This document shows, one piece after another, positions 15,989 to 24,466 of a stretch of 51,510 nt of DNA. The position numbers were made by a program, and so were the translations under genes. The notes below the pieces were generated by a model. The model ran no database searches. It worked only from the letters and a program-made list of their open reading frames with translations, and was not told the DNA's origin. The stretch is from Pseudomonas vlassakiae. Its GTDB lineage: Bacteria > Pseudomonadota > Gammaproteobacteria > Pseudomonadales > Pseudomonadaceae. Where the stretch lies: assembly GCF_014269035.2 (NCBI RefSeq), contig NZ_JABWRP020000028.1:1-51510 (forward strand). Direction: 5' to 3'. Position 1 is the stretch's first letter. Each line of letters starts with the position of its first letter.

Positions 15989-18133
15989 TCAGACGCGGAA
16001 CTGGTCCATCAGTGCCTGCTGCTGATTGGCCAGGCTGTTCAGCGACTGGCTGACCCGCGCCGACTCGTTGGCCTGGCCCGACAGCGACTCGGTGACATCA
16101 CGGATGGTCGCCACGTTGCTGTTGATCTCTTCGGCCACCGCGCTTTGCTCTTCGGCCGCCGAAGCGATCTGCAGGTTCATGTCGGTGATCACGCTGACCG
16201 CCTGGCCGATGCGCTGCAGTGCGCTGACCGCCTGGCCAACCTGCTCGACCCCGCCTTGAGCCTGGCGGTGGCTCTGGTCCATGGTGCCGACCACATCACG
16301 GGTGCCGGTCTGCAGGGCCTCGATCACCTGACGGGTTTCTTCCACCGACTCCTGGGTGCGCTGGGCCAGGTTGCGCACTTCATCGGCGACCACGGCAAAG
16401 CCGCGGCCAGCTTCACCGGCGCGGGCCGCCTCGATGGCGGCGTTGAGTGCCAGCAGGTTGGTCTGCTCGGCGATCGAACGGATCACCTCCAGCACCGAAC
16501 CGATTTTCTCGCTGTTTTGCGCCAGGCCTTCGACTTCGGCCATGGCTTCGCTCATGTTGGCGGCCAGGGCATCGATGCTGGTGGTGGTACGGTCGATCAC
16601 CGCCAGCCCCTCGCGGGTGGCCTGGTCGGCCTCGCGGGCAGCCTGCGCGGCCTGGGCGGCGCTGCGAGCGACGTCCTGGGCGGTGGCGCTCATTTCATGG
16701 GACGCAGTGGCCACCTGGTCGACCTGGCGGTACTGCTGTTCCATGCCGGCGCTGGTTTCAGTGGCGATGGCCGACGACTGGTCGGCGGTGCCGCGGGCAG
16801 CCTGCACCGAGCGTTTCACCTCGGCGATGGTCGGTTGCAGCTTGTCGAGGAAGCGGTTGAACCAGCCGGCCAGCTCGCCGAGTTCGTCGCGCTTGTCGTA
16901 GGTCAGGCGGCGGGTCAGGTCGCCTTCACCGCTGGCGATGTCCTTGAGCATCGCCGCCACGCCGAGGATCGGCTTGGTCACACCACGGGCCATCAGCCAG
17001 ACCAGCAACAGGCCGGCGATCGCGGCAGCCAGGCCCAGGCCCAGTTCGAGCAGGGTGCCGCTGGTGTTCAGGGTGTCCAGCTCTTGCTTGAGTGCTTCGG
17101 CGGGGCCGGTCAGGGCATTTTCCGGCACATCCAGCAGCACGCCCCAGGGCTGGGCACCGGGGACCGGCTCGAAGGCGGCCAGCACTTTCAGACGTGCCTC
17201 GTCGTGGACGATGTTCAGCTTGCCAGTGGCCAGCTTACGCACCAGCTCGGCGCCCTGGCGCGGGTCGACCTGGTCGAAGCGCTGGGCCAGCTTGCTGGCG
17301 TCGGCGCTGTAGCCGGCCAGCAGGCCGACCGGGCTGAGGATACCGACCGTGGTGCGGCCCTCGTAGAGGCTGCGGCTGGCGTCCTGGCTCAAGGCCTGCA
17401 GGCTGTTGAGGTTGATGTCGATGGACAGGGTGGCGATGATCTTGCCGTTGACCGCCAGCGGGAAGACGATGCTGGTCATCAGCACGCGCTGACCGTCGAT
17501 GTCATAGAAGTACGGCTCTACCACGCAGACCTTGCCGGTGCTGCGCGGGCAGGTCCACCAGGTGTTGGCCGGTTGGCCGCTGGGGCCGATCTCGGTGTTG
17601 GCCATGTCGTGTTCGGGCAGCGCCATGGCGGTCAGCTGGCCGGCGCGTGGCTGCGACCAGTACAGGGCGAAGCGCCCGGTTTCGTTGCTGCCCAGCTCGG
17701 CTTTGCCGGCGAACAGGCTGTCCTTGTTGTCCAGTGCGTTGGGCTCGAACACCAGCGACAGGCCGAGCAGGTCGGGGTTGGCCTGCAGCGCGGCGCGCAC
17801 CTGGCGAGTCATGTCTTCGCGCAGGTCGAACGCATCGAGGAAGCGTTTTTCCGCCTGTTCACGCAAGAACATGACCTGGCGCGAGAACCCTGCACCGTAC
17901 TGGTAAGCGTCCATGAACTGGCGGCGAATGTTCAGGGCCTGGACCTCACCTTGCGACTCGATACGCGACTGCGCGGCCTCGCTGAGCATCTGCATGCTGC
18001 TGGCCTTGACCAGGTCCGAGCTGTGGTCCATGCGGTACAGGGAAAGGCCGACGAGCAGGGTGACGATGCTGGCGAGGCAGAGACCGGCGAGCAGGGTGAT
18101 CTTCCACTGGATGGAAAGTTGTCGCAAAGGCAT
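15989..18133 (-). CDS. Methyl-accepting chemotaxis protein with double-Cache periplasmic sensor
   Basis: A 714-residue chemoreceptor. The first membrane segment is near residues 11-31 (ITLLAGLCLASIVTLLVGLSL) and the second near 365-387. Between them is a ~330-residue sensor that looks like a double Cache module (YWSQPRAGQLTAM, VVEPYFYDIDGQRVLMTSIVFPL). A HAMP linker (GVTKPILGVAAMLKDIASGEGDLT) leads to the signalling helices, whose hairpin tip reads SIAEQTNLLALNAAIEAARAGEAGRGFAVVADEVRNLAQRT split across the coiled coil. The C-terminus DQFRV is not a CheR-binding pentapeptide. Ligand unknown. A FliA promoter at 18223-18249 places it in the flagellar regulon. Confidence 0.93.
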   Translation of the reverse strand: MPLRQLSIQWKITLLAGLCLASIVTLLVGLSLYRMDHSSDLVKASSMQMLSEAAQSRIESQGEVQALNIRRQFMDAYQYGAGFSRQVMFLREQAEKRFLDAFDLREDMTRQVRAALQANPDLLGLSLVFEPNALDNKDSLFAGKAELGSNETGRFALYWSQPRAGQLTAMALPEHDMANTEIGPSGQPANTWWTCPRSTGKVCVVEPYFYDIDGQRVLMTSIVFPLAVNGKIIATLSIDINLNSLQALSQDASRSLYEGRTTVGILSPVGLLAGYSADASKLAQRFDQVDPRQGAELVRKLATGKLNIVHDEARLKVLAAFEPVPGAQPWGVLLDVPENALTGPAEALKQELDTLNTSGTLLELGLGLAAAIAGLLLVWLMARGVTKPILGVAAMLKDIASGEGDLTRRLTYDKRDELGELAGWFNRFLDKLQPTIAEVKRSVQAARGTADQSSAIATETSAGMEQQYRQVDQVATASHEMSATAQDVARSAAQAAQAAREADQATREGLAVIDRTTTSIDALAANMSEAMAEVEGLAQNSEKIGSVLEVIRSIAEQTNLLALNAAIEAARAGEAGRGFAVVADEVRNLAQRTQESVEETRQVIEALQTGTRDVVGTMDQSHRQAQGGVEQVGQAVSALQRIGQAVSVITDMNLQIASAAEEQSAVAEEINSNVATIRDVTESLSGQANESARVSQSLNSLANQQQALMDQFRV

Positions 18134-18222
18134 GGGGAGTCCCTTTTTCTGGCAGTAAGGGTTTGGCGGTGAGGCTCAGAGGTGTTTGGCTTGAGGTATT
18201 GGGCGCCTGGGAGCCTCCCCCT

Positions 18223-18249
18223 GTATCGGCCCTGGCGCTTTTTTCTTTA
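18223..18249 (-). promoter_or_regulatory. FliA (sigma-28) promoter of the chemoreceptor gene
   Basis: On the minus strand the sequence is TAAAGAAA-N11-GCCGATAC, against the sigma-28 consensus TAAAGTTT-N11-GCCGATAA. The -10 matches seven of eight bases, the -35 half begins TAAAG, and the 11-base spacing is exact. It lies ~90 bases ahead of the start codon. Confidence 0.75.
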
Positions 18250-18368
18250 TTCAAACATTCAATTTAAAATGCCGGCGAAATTCGCCGCAACATGGCGCTT
18301 TTGACATCCAACGCCCACTCCGTCACAGTGCGCGCTTTTTTGTCTGCCGCTATGAGGAACCCCACACC

Positions 18369-19688
18369 ATGAACGCAGTGATCGCCGCCGTCGGCATCAT
18401 GCTCATACTCAGCCTGTCCCGCGTGCATGTGGTCATCGCCCTGATCATTGGCGCACTGGCCGGTGGCCTGGTGGGCGGGCTGGGCATCGAAGGCACGCTC
18501 AAGGCCTTCAACGGCGGCCTCGGTGGCGGCGCTACGGTGGCACTGTCCTACGCCCTGCTCGGTGCCTTCGCCGTGGCCATCGCCAAGTCGGGCCTGGCCC
18601 ATGCCCTGGCCGACCGCGCCCTGACCATGATCGACCGGCAGGGCCATGCCAACGGCGGCAAGGTCAAATGGCTGCTGATCGGCCTGATGCTGGTGGTGGC
18701 GGTTTCGTCGCAGAACATCCTGCCCATCCACATCGCCTTCATCCCGCTGCTGGTGCCGCCACTGCTGTACGTGCTGACGCGCCTGCGCATCGACCGTCGG
18801 CTGATCGCCTGTGTCATCACCTTTGGCCTGATCACGCCGTACATGTTCCTGCCGGTGGGCTTTGGCAACATCTTCCTCAACGAGATCCTGCTGGCCAACG
18901 TCGCCCGTGCCGGGGTCGATGTCAGCGGGGTCAACGTCACCCATGCCATGGCCATCCCGGCCGCTGGCATGTTGGCTGGCTTGCTGCTGGCGGTGTTCAT
19001 CAGCTACCGCAAGAAGCGCGACTACGACCTGGCGCGCATCGAGCAGGTCGAGCAGGTCAGCGTGCAGTACAACCCGCTGACCCTGCTGGTGGCGGGGCTG
19101 GCGATCGCTGCGGCATTCGTCGTGCAACTGTGGCTGGACTCGATGATCATCGGCGCCATGGTGGGCTTCCTGATCTTTTCGCTGTCGGGGATCGTGCGCT
19201 GGAAGGACACCGACGACCTGTTCACCGAGGGCATGAAGATGATGGCCATGATCGGTTTCATCATGATCGCCGCGTCCGGGTTTGCCGATGTGATGAAGGC
19301 CACCGGCGAAGTCAAAAGCCTGGTCGAAGCCTCCGCGCAGTGGATCGACCACAGCAAGGGCATTGGCGCCTTGCTGATGTTGCTGGTGGGGTTGCTGGTG
19401 ACCATGGGCATCGGCTCGTCGTTCTCGACGGTGCCGATCCTGGCTGCGATCTTTGTGCCGCTGTGCGTGCAGCTGGGCTTCGATCCCTTGGCCACGGTAT
19501 GCATCGTCGGCACTGCAGGAGCCCTGGGCGATGCCGGCTCGCCTGCGTCGGATTCGACCCTCGGCCCGACCTCCGGGCTGAATGTGGATGGCCAGCACCA
19601 CCACATCTGGGACACGGTGGTCCCCACCTTCCTTCACTACAACCTGCCGCTGCTGGCGTTCGGCTGGCTGGCGGCGATGACGCTGTAA
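18369..19688 (+). CDS. Na+/H+ antiporter family protein (NhaC/YuiF-like)
   Basis: A 439-residue inner-membrane carrier with about eleven hydrophobic segments. Typical stretches are FNGGLGGGATVALSYALLGAFAVAIAKSG in the first half, GFGNIFLNEILL in the middle and the re-entrant-like GTAGALGDAGSPASDSTLGPTSGLN near the end. Relatives are annotated as Na+/H+ antiporters, though some may carry amino acids or organic anions. It is a single gene, divergent from the chemoreceptor, with its stop 4 bases from the FecR-like stop. Confidence 0.82.
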   Translation: MNAVIAAVGIMLILSLSRVHVVIALIIGALAGGLVGGLGIEGTLKAFNGGLGGGATVALSYALLGAFAVAIAKSGLAHALADRALTMIDRQGHANGGKVKWLLIGLMLVVAVSSQNILPIHIAFIPLLVPPLLYVLTRLRIDRRLIACVITFGLITPYMFLPVGFGNIFLNEILLANVARAGVDVSGVNVTHAMAIPAAGMLAGLLLAVFISYRKKRDYDLARIEQVEQVSVQYNPLTLLVAGLAIAAAFVVQLWLDSMIIGAMVGFLIFSLSGIVRWKDTDDLFTEGMKMMAMIGFIMIAASGFADVMKATGEVKSLVEASAQWIDHSKGIGALLMLLVGLLVTMGIGSSFSTVPILAAIFVPLCVQLGFDPLATVCIVGTAGALGDAGSPASDSTLGPTSGLNVDGQHHHIWDTVVPTFLHYNLPLLAFGWLAAMTL

Positions 19689-19692
19689 GGCG

Positions 19693-20703
19693 TCAGCCCT
19701 TGTCGGGTGGTGGTGAAATGCTGTTGAGGACGGTGCTGCCGTCCTTGCTGCGGGTCAGGTAGACCGGCAACACCTTGGGCAGGTTGTCCACCAGCCGCTC
19801 GACCTCGCCGGTGTTGTAGATGCCGCTGATGCGGATGCGCCCGGTGCCGGGGTCGGCCAGCAGCAGCGGGGCCTCGAGGTAGCGGTTGATCACCGGCAGG
19901 GCCTGCTCCAGGCTCAGGTTGTCGAGCACCAGCTTGCCGTTGCGCCAGGCCAGGCTGTTGTCGTAGTCGCTGTTCTCGGCCAGTTGCGGCTCGAAATCAC
20001 CCGTGTGGTAGCTGGCCTGCATGCCAGGGCCAAGGCGGTAGCCGCCAGCACTGCCCGCGCTGCTGACCAGCACCGAACCCTGCACCAGCGTGACCTTGAC
20101 CTGGTCCTGGTACTTCCAGACGTTGAACTGGGTACCGGTGACGCGGGTCTGGCCGCCACCGGCGCGGACGATGAACGGGTGGCTGCTGTCGTGCTGCACC
20201 TTGAAGAAGGCTTCGCCACGCGTGAGGGTGACCTGACGCTGGTCCTTGTAGTTGAGGTAGGTCAGTTCGGTGTGGAGATTGAGCTCGACCACGCTGCCGT
20301 CGCTCAACTGCACGGACTTCATCTCGTTGCCCGCTTCGAAGTGCTGGTAGTGGTTGGGCACCCAGCCTTGCTCCCAACCCACCCAGCCGGCCAGCGGCAA
20401 TGCCAGCAGGGCCAGCGCCGCTGCCGACGCCAGTGGCCGCCAGTTACGTGCCCGGGGCACGTGCCGGGCAGGCGGGTTGAAGTCGACGACCGTGGCGGTG
20501 CGCGGCAACAGGTCGGCGGTTTGCCAGATTTCCAGCATCGCCTGGTATTCCTCGGCATGACGCGGGTTGGCCGCCAGCCAGCGGGCGAAGGCCTCACGCT
20601 CGACCAGTGTGCAATCGTCGGCGTGCAGGCGCATGCACCAGTGCGCGGCGGCATCGGTGATGGCATCGTCTGGGCTGGGATTGAGGCGGTCTTGGTTCAT
20701 CAT
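19693..20703 (-). CDS. FecR-like transmembrane sigma-factor regulator (orphan)
   Basis: A 336-residue FecR family protein. The N-terminal cytoplasmic domain carries the conserved AAHWCMRL...FARWLAANPRHAEEY; a single membrane segment lies near residues 90-110 (ASAAALALLALPLAGWVGW). The periplasmic FecR domain follows (VQLSDGSVVELNLHTEL, RGEAFFKVQHDSSHPFIV), then a C-terminal STN-like domain (LDNLSLEQALPVINRYL...RISGIYNTGEV). These proteins normally hold an ECF sigma factor encoded just upstream. Here the upstream neighbour is an acyl-CoA dehydrogenase and the 158-base gap has no room for a sigma gene, nor is a TonB receptor seen. GGAG precedes the doubled ATG. Confidence 0.9.
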   Translation of the reverse strand: MMNQDRLNPSPDDAITDAAAHWCMRLHADDCTLVEREAFARWLAANPRHAEEYQAMLEIWQTADLLPRTATVVDFNPPARHVPRARNWRPLASAAALALLALPLAGWVGWEQGWVPNHYQHFEAGNEMKSVQLSDGSVVELNLHTELTYLNYKDQRQVTLTRGEAFFKVQHDSSHPFIVRAGGGQTRVTGTQFNVWKYQDQVKVTLVQGSVLVSSAGSAGGYRLGPGMQASYHTGDFEPQLAENSDYDNSLAWRNGKLVLDNLSLEQALPVINRYLEAPLLLADPGTGRIRISGIYNTGEVERLVDNLPKVLPVYLTRSKDGSTVLNSISPPPDKG

Positions 20704-20861
20704 GGCTCCGGGTTTTGCGCATTCTACCCCTGCAAAGGGGTTCCCGAGAACCGAGGTAATGGCGAATGACTATCAGTTATGTGGGTCTTTCGTCGGTTTC
20801 GCAAAGGATTTCCAGCGTTTGAGAACGCTTCGCGGCAAGCACGAAGCGCTCCCTTGCCGGC

Positions 20862-22631
20862 TCAGAACTGCTCGGCTGCCATTGCGTACAGGCTGGCGCT
20901 ACCGGCGCGGATGCTGGCATCCAGGGCCAGACTGCGCGGCAGCAGGCGCTGGAAGAAGAACGCCGCACAGGCCAGCTTGGCGCCATGGAAGGCCGGGTCT
21001 TCGGCGTGCCTGGCCTGGGCCACCGCCGCCATGCGCGCCCACATGTAGGCGTACGCGGTCAGGCCGAACAGGTGCAGGTATTCCACGGCCACGGCGTTGA
21101 CCAGGTTGGCCTCCTCGCGTGCCCGAGCTCGCAGCCATTCGCTGGTGGCTTCCAGGCGCGCCAGGCTGGCCTGCAAGGCTTCGCGGTGCAGCGGTGCCCC
21201 GGCACTGAAGGTCCGCACTTCGGCGGCGAAGCAGGCCAGGGCCTGGCCGCCATCGGCCAACACCTTGCGCCCGAGCAGGTCGAGGGCCTGGATGCCGTTG
21301 GTGCCTTCGTAGATTTGCGCGATGCGCACGTCGCGCACCCGTTGCTCCTGGCCCCACTCGCGGATGTAACCATGGCCGCCATACACCTGCTGGCCAAGCA
21401 CGCAGCTTTCCAGGCCGTTGTCGGTGAAGAACGCCTTGGCCACCGGTGTCAGCAGCGCGACCAGGCGCTGGGCATGCTCGCGTTCACCGCCATCCTCGGC
21501 GTAGCGTGCCAGGTCCAGCTGCTGGCCGACATAGGCGGCAAAGGCGCGGCCGCCTTCGGTGAGGGCGCGCATGGTCAGCAGCATGCGCCGCACATCGCCA
21601 TGCTCGATGATCGGGTCGGCGGCCTTCTCAGACGCCTTCGGGCCGGTGGCGGCGCGGCTTTGCAGGCGCTCGTTGGCGTAGCGTGCGGCGCTCTGGTACG
21701 ACGCTTCAGCGCAGCCGATGCCCTGGATGCCTATCGACAGGCGCTCGTAGTTCATCATGGTGAACATCGCCGCCAGGCCCTTGTTCGGCTCACCGACCAG
21801 ATAGCCGCTGGCGCCGTCGAAGTTCATCACGCAGGTGGCCGAGGCCTTGATGCCCATCTTGTGCTCGATCGAGCCACAGTGTGCGGCGTTGCGCGGGCCG
21901 AGGCTGCCGTCGGCCTCGACCCGATACTTGGGCACCAGGAACAGCGAGATGCCCTTGGCCCCGGCCGGGGCGTCCGGCAGCTTGGCCAGCACCAGGTGGA
22001 CGATGTTCTCGGTGAGGTCCTGTTCGCCACCGGTGATGAAGATCTTGCTGCCGCTGATGCGATAGCTGCCGTCAGCCTGGGGTTCGGCGCGGCTGCGTAT
22101 CAGCCCCAGGTCGGTGCCGGCGTGGGGCTCGGTCAGGCACATGGTGCCGGCCCAGCGGCCTTCGTACAGCGGCGGCAGGTAGGTGGCCTTGAGCGCTTCG
22201 CTGGCATGGGCGTCGATGGCCAGGCAGCTGCCGGCGCTCAGCGCCGAATACAGGCTGAAGCTGCAGTCGGCGGCGTAGAGCATTTCTTCAAACAGTACGC
22301 CGAGCATTTTCGGCATGCCCATGCCGCCGTATTCGGGGTTGCCACCCAGGCCGACCCAGCCGCCTTCGCGGTAAGTACGCCAGGCCTCGCGAAAGCCCTC
22401 CGGGGTGGTGACATTGCCGGCGTCGAAGTGCACACCTTGCTCGTCGCCGTTACGGCTGAGCGGGGCGATCAGCTGGCCAGTGACCTTGGCGGCCTCTTCG
22501 AGAATGGCGTCGGCGGTTTCGCCGTCGACGCGCTCGGCCAAGGCGGGCAGGCGTGCCCACAGGGCCGGGCCCTGGAACACGTCATGGAGGATGAAGCGCA
22601 TGTCGCGCAGCGGAGCGGTGTAGTCGGTCAT
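20862..22631 (-). CDS. Acyl-CoA dehydrogenase, long DmdC-like form
   Basis: A 589-residue flavoprotein, longer than classical acyl-CoA dehydrogenases because of an N-terminal extension and a C-terminal helical domain. The FAD/substrate signatures are MCLTEPHAGTDLG and SGSKIFITGGEQDL. The region QIYEGTNGIQALDLLGRKV carries the catalytic Glu in the YEGTN motif. This length and layout match 3-methylmercaptopropionyl-CoA dehydrogenase (DmdC) and related enzymes; medium-chain fatty acyl-CoA is an equally possible substrate. It follows the acyl-CoA ligase gene by 18 bases on the same strand. Together they would activate and desaturate one acid; no hydratase is nearby. Confidence 0.87.
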   Translation of the reverse strand: MTDYTAPLRDMRFILHDVFQGPALWARLPALAERVDGETADAILEEAAKVTGQLIAPLSRNGDEQGVHFDAGNVTTPEGFREAWRTYREGGWVGLGGNPEYGGMGMPKMLGVLFEEMLYAADCSFSLYSALSAGSCLAIDAHASEALKATYLPPLYEGRWAGTMCLTEPHAGTDLGLIRSRAEPQADGSYRISGSKIFITGGEQDLTENIVHLVLAKLPDAPAGAKGISLFLVPKYRVEADGSLGPRNAAHCGSIEHKMGIKASATCVMNFDGASGYLVGEPNKGLAAMFTMMNYERLSIGIQGIGCAEASYQSAARYANERLQSRAATGPKASEKAADPIIEHGDVRRMLLTMRALTEGGRAFAAYVGQQLDLARYAEDGGEREHAQRLVALLTPVAKAFFTDNGLESCVLGQQVYGGHGYIREWGQEQRVRDVRIAQIYEGTNGIQALDLLGRKVLADGGQALACFAAEVRTFSAGAPLHREALQASLARLEATSEWLRARAREEANLVNAVAVEYLHLFGLTAYAYMWARMAAVAQARHAEDPAFHGAKLACAAFFFQRLLPRSLALDASIRAGSASLYAMAAEQF

Positions 22632-22649
22632 GTCAGGCTCGATAACGGT

Positions 22650-24272
22650 TCACAGGGCCTTGGCGCGGTCGCGCAGGACGTATTTCTGGATCTTGCCGGT
22701 GGAGGTCTTGGGCAGCTCGCCGAAGACCACGGTCTTCGGTACCTTGAACCCGGCCAGGTGCTCACGGCACCAGCTGATGATGTCGCTTTCACGGGTCTGC
22801 TCATGGCCGGGCTTGAGGGCGACGAAGGCGCAGGGCGTTTCGCCCCACTTGTCGTCGGCGCGGGCGACCACGGCGGCTTCCAGCACGGCGTGGTGCTTGT
22901 ACAAGGTGTCTTCGACTTCGATGGTCGAGATGTTCTCGCCGCCGGAAATGATGATGTCCTTGAGCCGGTCCTTGATCTCGACATAGCCGTCGGCGTGCCA
23001 CACGGCCAGGTCGCCGGTGTGGAACCAGCCGCCGCGGAAGGCCTCGGCGGTGGCCTCGGGGTTTTTCAGGTAGCCCTTCATTACCGTGTTGCCACGCATG
23101 AAGATCTCGCCCAGGGTGTTGCCGTCCTGCGGTACCGGCTGCAGGGTCTGCGGGTCGGCGACCATCAGGCCGTCGAGGGTGGGGTAGCGCACGCCCTGGC
23201 GCGACTTGATCTGCGCCCGTTCCTCCAGCGGCAGTCCGTCCCAATCGTCATGCCAGGCGCAGACGGTGACCGGCCCGTAGACCTCGGTCAGGCCGTAGGT
23301 GTGGGTGACGCGGATGCCCATCTGCTCGACCGCGCCGATGACCTTGGCCGGTGGTGCGGCGCCGGCGACCATGGCCTGCACCGGGTGGTCGATGGCGGCC
23401 TTGGCGGCCTCCGGCATGTTGACCAGGGCGTTGAGCACGATCGGGGCGCCGCACAGGTGGCTGACCCGGTGTTCGCGGATCAGGGTGAGGATCTTCTGCG
23501 GGTCGACCCGGCGCAGGAACACGTGGGTGCCGGCCAGCGCGGTGATGGTCCAGGGGTAGCACCAGCCGTTGCAGTGGAACATCGGCAAGGTCCACAGGTA
23601 CACCGGGCGGTGGCCCATGGTCCAGGTCATCTGGTTGCCGATGGCGTTCAGGTAGGCGCCGCGGTGGTGATAGACCACACCCTTGGGGTTGCCGGTGGTG
23701 CCCGAGGTGTAGTTCAGCGAAATCGCCTGCCATTCGTCCTCGGGCCATTCCCAGGCAAAGTCCGGGTCGCCTTCGGCCAGCAGCGCTTCATAGTCGAGGT
23801 CGCTGACCGCACGGCCTTCGCCGTACTCGGGGTCATCCACATCGACCACCAGCGGCGGGTGTTCGAGCATGGCGAGGGCGGCGGCGATCACGCCGTGGAA
23901 CTCGCGGTCGGTGATCAGCACCTTGGCTTCGCCATGCTGCAGCATGAAGGCGATGGCCTCGGCGTCCAGGCGCACGTTGAGCGTATTGAGCACGGCACCG
24001 ATCATCGGCACACCGAAGTGCGCTTCGAGCATGGCCGGAATGTTCGGCAGCATCACCGCCACCGTGTCGCCGCGGCCAATACCACGCCCGCTCAGGGCGC
24101 TGGCCAGGCGTCGGCAACGCTGGTAGGTCTCGCGCCAGTTGCGGCGGATGGCGCCGTGGATCACGGCCGGGTAATCGCCATACACGGCGGCGGTACGTTC
24201 GATGAAGCTCAGCGGGGTGAGGGCGACGTGGTTGACGGCAGCGGGCATCAGGCCCTGGGCGAAGATCGACAT
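22650..24272 (-). CDS. Acyl-CoA ligase, AlkK/DmdB type
   Basis: A 540-residue AMP-forming ligase. The P-loop-like A3 motif is YTSGTTGNPKGVVYHHRG, A5 is THTYGLTEVYGP, A8 is GWFHTGDLAVWHADGYVEIKDR and the A10 lysine lies in PKTSTGKIQKYVLR. It converts a carboxylic acid, ATP and CoA to the acyl-CoA. Relatives include AlkK (medium-chain acids) and DmdB (3-methylmercaptopropionate); motifs alone do not separate them. I chose the ATG at 24272, with CAGGA eight bases ahead; upstream in-frame codons run into non-coding sequence. First gene of a two-gene operon with the dehydrogenase. Confidence 0.9.
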   Translation of the reverse strand: MSIFAQGLMPAAVNHVALTPLSFIERTAAVYGDYPAVIHGAIRRNWRETYQRCRRLASALSGRGIGRGDTVAVMLPNIPAMLEAHFGVPMIGAVLNTLNVRLDAEAIAFMLQHGEAKVLITDREFHGVIAAALAMLEHPPLVVDVDDPEYGEGRAVSDLDYEALLAEGDPDFAWEWPEDEWQAISLNYTSGTTGNPKGVVYHHRGAYLNAIGNQMTWTMGHRPVYLWTLPMFHCNGWCYPWTITALAGTHVFLRRVDPQKILTLIREHRVSHLCGAPIVLNALVNMPEAAKAAIDHPVQAMVAGAAPPAKVIGAVEQMGIRVTHTYGLTEVYGPVTVCAWHDDWDGLPLEERAQIKSRQGVRYPTLDGLMVADPQTLQPVPQDGNTLGEIFMRGNTVMKGYLKNPEATAEAFRGGWFHTGDLAVWHADGYVEIKDRLKDIIISGGENISTIEVEDTLYKHHAVLEAAVVARADDKWGETPCAFVALKPGHEQTRESDIISWCREHLAGFKVPKTVVFGELPKTSTGKIQKYVLRDRAKAL

Positions 24273-24432
24273 ACGGTAATCCTGTAGCGGAGGCAGACGC
24301 AGCCTGTGCGTGTGGCCCCCCGGTGGCTGATTGTTAGCTCTGATCAGGGTGCGGGCAGCGCGCCGATGGCCGCTTGCCCCTGTCGCAGTTTTACGCGAAC
24401 CGCTATCGTAGATGGAATATCGACTATAGCAA

Positions 24433-24450
24433 TATAGTAAAACTACTATA
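24433..24450. promoter_or_regulatory. AT-rich inverted repeat between ligase and kinase genes
   Basis: TATAGTA-AAAC-TACTATA has perfect 7-base arms in a 194-base divergent control region (24273-24466). It ends 16 bases ahead of the kinase GTG, so it may overlap the -10 region of that promoter. An operator is likely but the regulator is unknown. Confidence 0.4.
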
Positions 24451-24466
24451 AGAACGAGCGCCGACA

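Noticed and set aside
16145..18172. A 675-codon open frame on the plus strand
   Set aside because: Antisense to the chemoreceptor; composition is His/Gln/Gly-rich without any recognisable motif.
18264..19637. A 457-codon minus-strand frame and its neighbours opposite the antiporter
   Set aside because: The plus-strand antiporter has membrane segments and a good start; the opposite frame is His/Gln/Asp-rich shadow sequence.
20985..24287. A 1100-codon open frame on the plus strand
   Set aside because: It is antisense to the acyl-CoA dehydrogenase and ligase genes, whose motifs are clear. It has no domain sense and arises from GC-rich codon bias.
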